Origin: Hyphomonadaceae bacterium
GTDB lineage: Bacteria > Pseudomonadota > Alphaproteobacteria > Caulobacterales > Hyphomonadaceae
Direction of reading: 5' to 3'
Length of the DNA: 64,000 nt
Assembly: GCA_028285145.1 (NCBI GenBank)
Contig: JANQQC010000060.1
Coordinates: 1-64,000 of the forward strand
Below the pieces are notes generated by a model that did not search any database, was not told where the DNA came from, and was given only the letters and a program-made list of their open reading frames with translations. A program made the translations under genes and the position numbers. Positions 57,140-64,000 of this stretch are shown here, one piece after another; within the stretch, counting starts at the first letter, position 1, and the number at the start of each line of letters is the position of its first letter.

Positions 57140-57802
57140 TTAGGCTGCCCCCACGAGGCTCTCAAATAGGGCGACCCCATCCGTTCCGCCCTCATGGTCG
57201 CCAATGGCGCGTTCGGGGTGGGGCATCATGCCCAGGATGCGCCCATTTTCCGAAAGCACGCCAGCGATATCCCGGGCTGAGCCGTTGGGGTTGCCGGCAT
57301 AGCGAAAGGCGACCCGGCCTTCGTTTTCCACAGCGCTCAGTGTCTCCTCGTCGGCGACGTAGTTGCCGTCATGATGGGCGATCGGGATGCTGATTTCGTC
57401 CCGCCCGGCATAGGCCGACGTGAAGGCAGTGTTGGCATTTTCCACTTTCAGCGCCTGCGGCTTGCAGACGAAGTGCAGCGAGGCGTTGCGGATTAGTGCG
57501 CCGGGAAGGAGGCCTGTTTCACAGAGTATCTGGAAGCCATTGCAGACGCCGAGCACATACCCGCCGCGGTCGGCATGGCTGAGCAGCTGGCTGATAATCG
57601 GCGAATTGCCGGCGATCGCGCCGCAGCGAAGATAGTCTCCGTAGGAAAAACCGCCCGGCACCATGATGATGTCTGTGCCGTCCGGGATCGTCCCGTCCTT
57701 GTGCCAAACCATGGCAGGTTCGCTGCCAGTGGCCTGCTTCAGGGCGACTTGAGCGTCGCGGTCACAGTTCGATCCGGGAAAAACGATGACGGCTGTTTTC
57801 AT
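57140..57802 (-). CDS. purQ: Phosphoribosylformylglycinamidine synthase subunit PurQ
   Basis: 220 residues of a class I glutamine amidotransferase. The nucleophile is C87 in [11 protein letters not shown], and PHPERA near the C-terminus holds the His-Glu pair. It supplies ammonia to PurL. ATG at 57802 gives the canonical start [16 protein letters not shown]; the longer upstream frame lacks homology. The small lipoprotein gene divides it from purS. Confidence 0.97.
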   Translation of the reverse strand: MKTAVIVFPGSNCDRDAQVALKQATGSEPAMVWHKDGTIPDGTDIIMVPGGFSYGDYLRCGAIAGNSPIISQLLSHADRGGYVLGVCNGFQILCETGLLPGALIRNASLHFVCKPQALKVENANTAFTSAYAGRDEISIPIAHHDGNYVADEETLSAVENEGRVAFRYAGNPNGSARDIAGVLSENGRILGMMPHPERAIGDHEGGTDGVALFESLVGAA

Positions 57803-57903
57803 GGCTCGCGCATTAGCAGCGAATCGCCTGTGAAGGAAACCGGCTTGTGTTTTTGACACGTCGAGGCCACTTATTCGGTCACAGTTAACAGTGAGGACCA
57901 CTC

Positions 57904-58047
57904 ATGAAAGCTCTTATCGCAGCCCTCGCGGCCCTGCCGCTTCTCGCCGCCTGCAATACAATTGAAGGCATCGGCGAAGATGTGGAAGCCACCGGCAAGG
58001 TCGTTAAAGAGACGGCGCAGGATGTTGAAGAAGACATCACGGACTAG
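57904..58047 (+). CDS. Entericidin-like small lipoprotein
   Basis: 47 residues: MKALIAALAALPLLAAC is a lipoprotein signal with an LAAC lipobox, followed by NTIEGIGEDVEATGKVVKET, the sequence pattern of entericidin A/B-type envelope lipoproteins. GAGGA lies about eight bases before the ATG. It is on the strand opposite to the pur genes, with its own terminator, and is easily missed because of its size. Confidence 0.85.
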   Translation: MKALIAALAALPLLAACNTIEGIGEDVEATGKVVKETAQDVEEDITD

Positions 58048-58069
58048 GCGCAACCCTCCCAACGCGTTG

Positions 58070-58100
58070 AATCCCTGCGGTTAATTCCGCGGGGATTTTT
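58070..58100 (+). terminator. Terminator after the entericidin-like gene
   Basis: AATCCCTGCGG and CCGCGGGGATT form an 11-pair stem with one T-G pair and a TTAATT loop, followed by a run of T residues. It also separates this gene from the convergent EthD gene. Confidence 0.85.
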
Positions 58101-58127
58101 CACTACAGGGCTGAAAAACTTCCTCCT

Positions 58128-58496
58128 TCAGCCAACAATGACATGCTCTTCGTTGAACCAGAGCGGTGAGCGCGACAGGTCGATGAATTTGCGCTCATCC
58201 TCCAGAAGCGCGGCCCCGGCGGCCTCCGCGCCTGGGTTCTCGCCAGCGGCAAAGAAGGCGTCCCAGCTTTCCCACCAGAGCTCAGCTATGCCGTCATACA
58301 TTTCCGGTGCATCGCGCGAGGCCCTGATTCCGTCATTCATTTCATGCGTTTCTGCATGAGTTTGGACGTAGCGCCGGATGCCAAGGGTTTCGGCATGGCT
58401 CGAGACGAGCGGGGCATGCTCCTCCCGCCAGTATCGCTGAAATTCCTCCCGGCTGAGAGAGGGCAGGCGATGCAGGCAGAAGGTCAGCTTGATCAT
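58128..58496 (-). CDS. EthD-domain protein
   Basis: 122 residues with the EthD dimeric ferredoxin-like fold: [30 protein letters not shown] at the start and FIDLSRSPLWFNEEHVI at the end. The RYWREEHAPL segment is the family hallmark. EthD-type proteins accompany degradation or ether-cleaving systems but many are orphans. It overlaps the purS stop by four bases, so it is co-transcribed with purC and purS; a link to purines is not known. Confidence 0.85.
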   Translation of the reverse strand: MIKLTFCLHRLPSLSREEFQRYWREEHAPLVSSHAETLGIRRYVQTHAETHEMNDGIRASRDAPEMYDGIAELWWESWDAFFAAGENPGAEAAGAALLEDERKFIDLSRSPLWFNEEHVIVG

Positions 58497-58738
58497 GCGG
58501 CGAGTTCGACCCGATAGCTTTCGATCACTGTATTCGCGAGCAGCTTTTCACACATTTCCCGGACGCGGGCCTCTGCGGCCTCCTGCGAGAGGCCGTCTTC
58601 AAGATCAAGCTCGATCACTTTGCCAATGCGCGCGCCCTCAACCTCATTATAGCCCATCCGTCCGAGTGTATCGGCGACGGCTTTGCCCTGAGGATCGAGA
58701 ACGCCGGGTTTCAAACCGACATGGACGATGGCTTTCAT
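58493..58738 (-). CDS. purS: Phosphoribosylformylglycinamidine synthase subunit PurS
   Basis: 81 residues: [29 protein letters not shown] and the closing [12 protein letters not shown] are standard for PurS, which bridges PurL and PurQ and helps channel ammonia. It overlaps purC and the EthD gene by four bases each (ATGA), giving a tight three-gene operon. Confidence 0.96.
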   Translation of the reverse strand: MKAIVHVGLKPGVLDPQGKAVADTLGRMGYNEVEGARIGKVIELDLEDGLSQEAAEARVREMCEKLLANTVIESYRVELAA

Positions 58739-59505
58739 TTCGGCGCTCCGTTGAAATCGAGAATTTCTGCACCCTGCTGGGATTCCTTGATAATGCCGAG
58801 CCGGCGGGCGACTTCGGCATAGGCTTCGGTGACGCCGCCAAGGTCGCGGCGGAACCGGTCCTTGTCGAGCTTTTCACCTGATTCAATGTCCCAGAGGCGG
58901 CAGCTGTCGGGGCTGATCTCATCAGCCAGTATGGTGCGCACCATATCTCCCTCATAGAGCCGGCCAAACTCGACCTTGAAGTCGATCAGGCGGATGCCGA
59001 CGGCGGCAAACAGACCCGACATGAAATCGTTTACGCGCAGCGCCATGGAGATCATGTCGTCGAGTTCCTGGGTTGTGGCCCAGTTGAAGGCGGTAATGTG
59101 CTCTTCTGTGACGATTGGATCGCCCAGCTCGTCCTTCTTGTAGTAGAATTCGACGATTGAGCGCGGCAGCTGCTCGCCTTCTTCCACGCCAAGGCGGGTC
59201 GACATGGAGCCGGCGGCCACATTCCGGACCACGACTTCAATCGGGATGATTTCGACTTCGCGAATCAGCTGTTCGCGCATGTTGAGGCGGCGAATGAAGT
59301 GATTGGGCACGCCAATCGAGGTGAGGCGGGTCATCATGAACTCGCTGATGCGGTTGTTCAGGACGCCCTTGCCATCGAGAATGGCTTTCTTCTCGGCGTT
59401 GAAAGCGGTCGCGTCGTCCTTGAAATACTGGACCAAAGTGCCCGGTTCGGGGCCCTCATAGAGAATTTTGGCCTTGCCCTCATAGATCATGCGCTTGCGG
59501 GACAT
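58735..59505 (-). CDS. purC: Phosphoribosylaminoimidazole-succinocarboxamide synthase
   Basis: 256 residues from [18 protein letters not shown], preceded by AAGGA. ATP and CAIR binding regions include [21 protein letters not shown] and [10 protein letters not shown], and [12 protein letters not shown] is the family signature. It joins CAIR and aspartate to give SAICAR, the substrate of PurB at 21 kb. The open frame upstream to 59604 is not conserved. Confidence 0.97.
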   Translation of the reverse strand: MSRKRMIYEGKAKILYEGPEPGTLVQYFKDDATAFNAEKKAILDGKGVLNNRISEFMMTRLTSIGVPNHFIRRLNMREQLIREVEIIPIEVVVRNVAAGSMSTRLGVEEGEQLPRSIVEFYYKKDELGDPIVTEEHITAFNWATTQELDDMISMALRVNDFMSGLFAAVGIRLIDFKVEFGRLYEGDMVRTILADEISPDSCRLWDIESGEKLDKDRFRRDLGGVTEAYAEVARRLGIIKESQQGAEILDFNGAPK

Positions 59506-59708
59506 GTCGGTGTGTCCTTCGTCAAAAAGGGAATATGAGCGGTCCGGATTCGGCCCGCGCCAAAAGTGAGCGATACGTCTACTCCACACCGCGCTTTGAA
59601 ACAAACACCATGATCACGTCCTGCGGCCTTGCGGGTGCTTGATTGGCAGGGCTCAGCGTCCCTATATGCCAGTAATATCAATGCCGACGCCATGAAAGGC
59701 CAGATGAG

Positions 59709-60035
59709 ATGAACTCCTTCAATGACCGCGAGCGCGCCGAAGAAGCCAAATATGCCCTTGATCAGGACACTCAGTTCAAGGTCATGGCGCGTCGGAATAA
59801 GCTTCTGGGGCTCTGGGCGGCCGATCTGATGGGCCTCGTCGGCTCCGATGCTGAAGCCTATGCCAAAGCAGTTGTGCTGGCCGATCTGGAAGAAGCCGGC
59901 GATGATGATGTATTCCGCAAGATCCGGGGCGATTTCGACGCTGAAGGCATCGACCGGACCGATGAGCGTATCCGTGAGCATATGGCTGAGTTGCTCCCCG
60001 TGGCGCGCGATCAGGTTCTGAGTGAGAACAGCTAA
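59709..60035 (+). CDS. DUF1476 ATP-synthase inhibitor (zeta subunit)
   Basis: 108 residues matching the alphaproteobacterial zeta subunit: FNDRERAEEAKYALDQDTQFKVMARRNKLLGLWAAD and a four-helix C-terminal part. In Paracoccus this protein blocks rotation of the F1 ATPase when energy is low. It is divergent from purC, an arrangement common in alphaproteobacteria. Confidence 0.95.
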   Translation: MNSFNDRERAEEAKYALDQDTQFKVMARRNKLLGLWAADLMGLVGSDAEAYAKAVVLADLEEAGDDDVFRKIRGDFDAEGIDRTDERIREHMAELLPVARDQVLSENS

Positions 60036-60199
60036 GGTTTTTTATCGTTTTGTTCGCGGCTGATCCGGGCTTCGCCCGGGCCGCTGCGGCGTTGGTTAGT
60101 TTGACCCCCGCTTCGCGATGGATCGGGCTCAAGGCTGTACGTTTCTTGCGTTCGCTTCGCTCATGCTGACTGTGGGTTTCCATGGGGCCTGTCTCATAA

Positions 60200-60450
60200 T
60201 CCGCTCATCCCGGCGCAGGTCGGGATTTCCCACCGCATTGCTGAGGGGTTTCAGTCCGGCTGAGCCAGATCCCGGATCAAGTCCGGGATGAGCGGGATAG
60301 TTTTCTGTCTCCTCCCGGTCTTTCCGTTTCGCGCCTCCCCCTCCTTCGGGGAGGGGAACCGAGGGGGCGGGGCGCTGACTTTTCGTTTGTGCTCTGACCT
60401 GACTATTGCGCCCCTCACCCCCAACCCCTCTCCCCGCGGGAGAGGGGGGC
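60200..60450. repeat. Mosaic of short palindromic intergenic repeats
   Basis: Four stem-loops in a row: ATCCCG/CGGGAT at 60207-60226; ATCCCGGA/TCCGGGAT at 60269-60289; CCTCCCC/GGGGAGG at 60334-60354; and CCCCTCTCCC/GGGAGAGGGG at 60425-60447. The second type, containing CCGGATCAAGTCCGGGAT, and the last type are well-known extragenic repeat styles in alphaproteobacterial genomes. They behave like REP sequences and need not encode anything. Confidence 0.75.
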
Positions 60451-60512
60451 TGCACCTCAATCCGGCCCGCGTTGCCGCGTCCGGTTATCCCTCTGGCTCC
60501 CTCGAAGGGCCT

Positions 60513-60582
60513 GCGCGCGGACGCTTCGAACGTCTCGCTATTTCTAGTGCGCTTGGTTCCTGACGCCGGAGCGTCCGCGCGC
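60513..60582. repeat. 12-bp perfect inverted repeat with 46-base loop
   Basis: GCGCGCGGACGC at 60513-60524 is exactly complementary to GCGTCCGCGCGC at 60571-60582. The loop is AT-richer than the arms. It may be a repeat element or part of a structured RNA; no terminator-like T-run follows. Confidence 0.5.
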
Positions 60583-61034
60583 GGATGTGTCTTTCACGCG
60601 GTCCCGCCGGGCCTCAGCCGTGCTCCATGCTTGCTTTCTACAAACCCCATGTCTCCACAGGGCCCAGCATGGCGGCCGGGGCGCTTCCCACCCGGGGTTT
60701 AACCGGGCACCCGGACGGCGTCGCTAGGCAGGCCATCAGAGCCGGCGCTCCGCCCCTGCCAGTCAACACACCCACCGCCGCCCGACCCAGCCGGTCCGGA
60801 CCTGGCCCATGGGCGACGATGCCAGCATCATAGCTGGGCGTGGCAAGAGGGGGATAAGGTTTTACGAGGGCCTGTGGTTACGGGGCAAAGGGCGGGGATA
60901 GGCGAGCGCGATCCTTATTCAGTTTTGCCGAAGAGGCTTGGCGACGAGAGCACTGCAGCAGGATTAACCGGTCAGTCACTGCTCATGCTGTTTTACTGCG
61001 CCCACTGAATTGCGTTGGGTGGATAAGCTACGAC

Positions 61035-61436
61035 ATGAGGCTTTGGTTGATTCTGGCAGCCAGTATCGCACTTGCGAGCTGTGGTAGTGTCGACCGGCGC
61101 AAGGCCGGTTTCAGTTGCGAGGCGACGGATGAGGCTCTGCCACGCCACGGTACGAGCGTTCGCTTCCATTTCGAGAATGGTTTCCTGTTCGTTCAGAACG
61201 AGTCCGGCCGGGCGGATAATGTCTGCTCGCAGGCCGGGATGTTGTCCTGCCAGGTCAATATGACCGACGATCTCCTGACCTTGCGCCAGGACATCAAACC
61301 CGCGTATTGCGAGTTGCGCCGGTCGGTTAAGACCGCGCTTGATATCGATCGCATGTCCGGCGAATTCGTCTTTACGCAGGAGAATTGCGATGATCTTGGG
61401 AAGATGGTCGTGACCGGTATGTGCGCGATGAGCTGA
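61035..61436 (+). CDS. Putative cysteine-rich lipoprotein
   Basis: 133 residues: MRLWLILAASIALASC has an LASC lipobox. The mature part has seven further cysteines (FSCEA, NVCSQ, LSCQV, AYCEL, ENCDD, MCAMS) that probably form disulfides, and a beta-rich pattern (VRFHFENGFLFVQNES). I do not recognise a family. It is the only gene read out of the 1-kb repeat region. Confidence 0.7.
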   Translation: MRLWLILAASIALASCGSVDRRKAGFSCEATDEALPRHGTSVRFHFENGFLFVQNESGRADNVCSQAGMLSCQVNMTDDLLTLRQDIKPAYCELRRSVKTALDIDRMSGEFVFTQENCDDLGKMVVTGMCAMS

Positions 61437-61464
61437 GGCGGGCCGATAGTTGGCCTGATACTCA

Positions 61465-62325
61465 TTACAAAGGACTGCGGACCCGGCTGGGTGTCAGCGT
61501 TGCGAGCCCGACCCCGCCAAGGATCAGCAGGCTGGCGAGGACGAAGCGGGTTGTCAGCGGCTCGCTTAGCAGAAGGACGCCGCCAGCAGCGGCAATCGCC
61601 GGCACGGTGAGTTGGGCGATACCGGCCTTTGTCGAGGAGAGCCCTTTCAGAGCCGCATACCAGACGATGTAGCCAAGCCCGGACGTGCCTGCGCCGGAGA
61701 GCACTGCCAGCGCGACGCCTCTGGATGTTGGCAGCGGCTCCGGCGCAATCATCAGGACCGGGACCGCCAGCACGGCGGCGAGTACCGAGGCTCTGATGAA
61801 GTTCCCAGCTGTCGCGGCTGTCGGATCACCTTTGCTCCGACCGTAGATGGAATAGAGCCCCCAGCTGATCCCAGCCATACCCATAGACAGGGAGCCGATC
61901 AGGGATGGCGCTTCGAGGCTCGGCGAGAGCAGCCAGGCGAGCGCTGCGACGGCGGCGGACAGGCCAAGCCATTGCATAAGTGTGAGCCGCTCCCCCGACA
62001 GAAGCCCCGCGCCGACCATGGTGATCTGCACGGGCGCGAAGAGGATGAGCGCCCCCGTCCCGGCGGGCAGGGCGATATAGGCGTAGGAGAAGAAGGCCGC
62101 ATAACCGAGCAGCGCGGCGGCGGAGCGCCAGTCTCCTATGGCTGATTTGCGCGTGACGACCAGAATGAGGGCAAGTGCGATTGCGCCGCTAATCAGCCGG
62201 ATCAATGCGAAGCCACCCGCACCGGCTTCCTGATCAACCAGCGCCAGACGCCCCAGCACCGAGTTGGCCGCGAAAGCGACCATGGCCGTTGTAGTCAGGG
62301 CGAATGTCCGGGCGGCGAGGTTCAA
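61465..62325 (-). CDS. EamA/DMT-family transporter
   Basis: 286 residues with about ten hydrophobic helices in two repeats, typical of EamA drug/metabolite transporters. ALILFAPVQITMVGAGLLSGERLTLMQWLGL and the second-half GLGYIVWYAALKGLSSTKAGIAQLTVPAIAA are family-like. The cargo is unknown. It overlaps the downstream end of the crotonase gene by four bases, suggesting one operon. Confidence 0.9.
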   Translation of the reverse strand: MNLAARTFALTTTAMVAFAANSVLGRLALVDQEAGAGGFALIRLISGAIALALILVVTRKSAIGDWRSAAALLGYAAFFSYAYIALPAGTGALILFAPVQITMVGAGLLSGERLTLMQWLGLSAAVAALAWLLSPSLEAPSLIGSLSMGMAGISWGLYSIYGRSKGDPTAATAGNFIRASVLAAVLAVPVLMIAPEPLPTSRGVALAVLSGAGTSGLGYIVWYAALKGLSSTKAGIAQLTVPAIAAAGGVLLLSEPLTTRFVLASLLILGGVGLATLTPSRVRSPL

Positions 62326-63089
62326 AACTGGCCGTGCCGGCCTTTGCCTCTGGTGAATTCTGTCGCGCCGGAACGAGTCTCGCCGCTCCTGATGACCTCA
62401 AGGCCTCGCCGGGTTTCGTCCTCCAGCGCGGTGGTCAGGTCCACATCCCATTGCTCATAGGCCGAGCGGCGGTCCGAGCGCATGCAAAGCTCCGGGAAGG
62501 CGGCGATGTCTTCGGCCAGTGCGATGGCCGCTTCGAGCGCATCGCCGGCCGGGACGCGGCGATTGGCAAGGCCGATCTCAAGCGCTTCTGCGGCATCGAC
62601 CTCCCGGCCCGTCAGGATCATGTCGAGCGCGCGGGACTGCCCGATCAGGCGGGGCAGGCGGATCGTGCCGCCATCAACCAGCGGCACGCCAAAGCGTCGG
62701 CAGAAGACACCGAAACGGGCAGTTTCGGATGCGACGCGCAGATCGGCCCAGATTGCAAGCTCAATCCCACCCGCGACAGCGTAACCCTCCACCGCCGCAA
62801 TGACAGGTTTTGAGAGCAGAAGCCGGCTCGGCCCCATCGGCCCGAAATCGCCGGTCGCCTTGATCGGATTGCCGTTGCCTTCGGAAACGGCTTTCAGATC
62901 CGCGCCAGCGCAGAAGTTTCCGTCCGCCCCCGTGAACACGGCGACCTTGGCGTCGGGATCGGCGTCGAACGCCTTGAAGGCATCGTACAGCGCGTGGGCG
63001 GTCTCACCGTCGACGGCGTTGCGCTTTTCCGGCCGGTTGATGGTGATGATGCGGACAGGGCCGCGCGTTTCGACAAGAACGACGGTCAT
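62322..63089 (-). CDS. Crotonase-family protein lacking the second catalytic Glu
   Basis: 255 residues with the crotonase fold: oxyanion segment CAGADLKAV near 60-68 and E110 in AVAGGIELAIWADL. At the position of the second hydratase glutamate there is C130 (RFGVFCRRFGVPL), so classic hydration is unlikely; isomerase, hydrolase or other CoA chemistry is possible. It is upstream of the DMT gene and 17 bases after the alpha/beta-hydrolase gene. Confidence 0.87.
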   Translation of the reverse strand: MTVVLVETRGPVRIITINRPEKRNAVDGETAHALYDAFKAFDADPDAKVAVFTGADGNFCAGADLKAVSEGNGNPIKATGDFGPMGPSRLLLSKPVIAAVEGYAVAGGIELAIWADLRVASETARFGVFCRRFGVPLVDGGTIRLPRLIGQSRALDMILTGREVDAAEALEIGLANRRVPAGDALEAAIALAEDIAAFPELCMRSDRRSAYEQWDVDLTTALEDETRRGLEVIRSGETRSGATEFTRGKGRHGQF

Positions 63090-63106
63090 TTTTCCATCCT
63101 CTCCTA

Positions 63107-63808
63107 TCAGGCGTGCGCCTTATGGGTGTTTGCGACGTCCACGAGCACTTCGGTGAGCGCCTGCGGGGCGGACTGGGCGACGAGATGTGTTGCGTCCGGA
63201 ATAGTGAGCACGTCCGCATGTGGTACATAGCCGAGAAAGCGCTCGACGGAGGCATCGGTGAGCGGTGAGTCCGTTCCGCCTCGAACCAGAAGGACAGGAA
63301 GCCGGAGTTGCCGGCAGTTCTCGCGGAGATCGTCCGCCCGGCTGAGAATATCGTCGACTATGGGCGCGTTGACGTCGACATCATCGCGGCCATCCAGAAA
63401 GCCGCGAACGCTCGGCGGGTGCAGCTCCGGCGTGACATCCAGCAGGACCAGACCCTCTACGCTCGTGCCTTGTCCGATCCGGGCAATCGCCGACAAGAGG
63501 GAAAAGCCGCCAAGCGAGCAGCCAACAGCGATGGGCGCGTCCAGCTGTTCAAGCATGGCGACGGCATCATGAGTGAAGTTCGGCAGCGACCCATCACCCG
63601 TCTTCAGGCTGTGCCCGTGTCCACGCTGATCATAGGCGATGGAGCCGAAGCCGGCCTCAAGCAGGCCGCGCATGACGGGCTTGAAGACACCGGCATGTTC
63701 ACCTCCCGCATGGAGCAGGAGGAGATCGGGTTGGTGTCCGAGCGCGATGCCGCGAAGCTGACCGTCAGGACGGTCGAGTTGGATCGATTGAAATGTCGAC
63801 TCGGTCAT
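63107..63808 (-). CDS. Alpha/beta hydrolase
   Basis: 233 residues from MTESTFQSIQLDRPDG. A serine nucleophile in VGCSLGGFS, an acid in GGTDSPLTD and a histidine in PDATHLVAQ form the triad, and LLLHAGGEHAGVF is the oxyanion region. The pattern fits general esterases, lactonases or peroxidase-like hydrolases. The start at 63808 lies five bases after the end of the CoxE-like gene, supporting one operon continuing to the crotonase. Confidence 0.85.
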   Translation of the reverse strand: MTESTFQSIQLDRPDGQLRGIALGHQPDLLLLHAGGEHAGVFKPVMRGLLEAGFGSIAYDQRGHGHSLKTGDGSLPNFTHDAVAMLEQLDAPIAVGCSLGGFSLLSAIARIGQGTSVEGLVLLDVTPELHPPSVRGFLDGRDDVDVNAPIVDDILSRADDLRENCRQLRLPVLLVRGGTDSPLTDASVERFLGYVPHADVLTIPDATHLVAQSAPQALTEVLVDVANTHKAHA

Positions 63809-63813
63809 CAGGC

Positions 63814-64000
63814 CTAGCGCCCGAGTTCCTTCATCGCGCCGCCGAGGCCTTCCAGGGTCAGCTCGAACATGCGTTGCGGGCCGATCAGTTCGCGGATGAG
63901 CTGGATGGAGCCGGTATACTCCCACGCGCCTTCCTTGACCGGGTTCAGCCAGACAAGATCCGGGTACTGCTCGACAAGGCGCTGGATCCAGAGGCCGCCG
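63814..64000 (-). CDS. CoxE-like vWA-domain protein, C-terminal end (partial)
   Basis: The last 61 codons are present, ending in TAG (complement of 63814-63816). They read DLVWLNPVKEGAWEYTGSIQ, then LIGPQRMFELTLEGLGGAM, which matches the C-terminus of CoxE-type vWA proteins (WLNP-x-W-x-YT-x-SI ... RM-F-x-LTL-x-GL-x-x-AM). These work with MoxR ATPases in metallo-enzyme maturation. The gene continues past the window. Confidence 0.75.
   Translation of the reverse strand, partial: GGLWIQRLVEQYPDLVWLNPVKEGAWEYTGSIQLIRELIGPQRMFELTLEGLGGAMKELGR

Larger units (their letters stand above)
60036..61034. other. One-kilobase non-coding region
   Basis: No convincing gene, tRNA or known RNA is seen. The first 450 bases are dominated by hairpin repeats listed separately. 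From about 60460 to 60840 the DNA is very GC-rich with stop-poor frames on several strands, which are unlikely to be genes because they lack ribosome-binding sites and protein-like composition. The part just before 61035 looks like an ordinary promoter region. Confidence 0.7.

Noticed and set aside
60460-60840. RNase P or SRP RNA in the 1-kb gap
   Set aside because: The universally conserved RNase P and SRP core sequences are not present on either strand.

Overview
The window looks like one contiguous stretch of an alphaproteobacterial chromosome, GC-rich, most plausibly Hyphomonadaceae or another Caulobacterales-like marine lineage. This is inferred from a circularly permuted two-piece tmRNA gene, the DUF1476-purC-purS-purQ-purL and bolA-grxD gene sets, a DnaX without the zinc-finger cysteines, adjacent tamA-tamB, and frequent TonB-receptor, M2/M28 peptidase and entericidin-type lipoprotein genes. 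I see no prophage, insertion sequence, CRISPR array, rRNA or tRNA. The only RNA gene is ssrA.

Layout. 0-3.1 kb: valine/isobutyrate catabolism (mmsA end, enoyl-CoA hydratase, acyl-CoA dehydrogenase, mmsB) closed by a hairpin terminator. 3.3-6.9 kb: a small accessory patch with a hipBA toxin-antitoxin pair and paired operators, the stump of a DNA/RNA nuclease, an NTF2-like gene and a possibly frameshifted exported peptide. 7-21 kb: nitronate monooxygenase, tamA-tamB, epoxide hydrolase, an outer-membrane barrel, TetR regulator, lipoprotein esterase, hypothetical genes and a thiolase-like enzyme. 21-27.6 kb: purB, dnaX-ybaB-recR, with a divergent pair of citrate-synthase paralogues (one carrying an HTH domain) inserted before recR. 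27.6-31.8 kb: a PQQ-type sugar dehydrogenase lipoprotein and a large TonB-dependent receptor. 32-33.7 kb: queC-queE-queD in overlapping frames, preceded by a perfect 15-bp dyad.

33.7-39.6 kb: a BTAD-type DNA-binding/alpha-beta-hydrolase fusion regulator, ssrA, a Tad-like vWA pilus protein, thyA, a YhhQ-type transporter and folA. 39.6-45.6 kb: SMP-30 lactonase, serine hydrolase, mtgA, queG, GST and a cation-efflux protein. 45.7-60 kb: bolA/AKR/grxD/DUF427 operon, outer-membrane barrel, M2 and M28 peptidases, then the purine block (purL, adenine deaminase, purQ, purS, purC) interrupted by a D-amino-acid oxidase, an EthD protein and an entericidin-like lipoprotein, ending with the DUF1476 ATP-synthase inhibitor. 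60-61 kb: about 1 kb of non-coding DNA built from hairpin repeats. 61-64 kb: lipoprotein, DMT exporter, crotonase, alpha/beta hydrolase and the end of a CoxE-like vWA protein.

How it fits together: most of the window is housekeeping (purine synthesis, queuosine synthesis, thymidylate/folate, DNA polymerase clamp loader, outer-membrane biogenesis). The points worth attention are the HipB with a long extra C-terminal domain and its operators, the HTH-citrate synthase pair, the BTAD-hydrolase fusion, the QueD homologue lacking the usual catalytic cysteine, the two-piece tmRNA, and palindromes in the queC and citrate-synthase promoters. I did not find a convincing wholly new multigene system.
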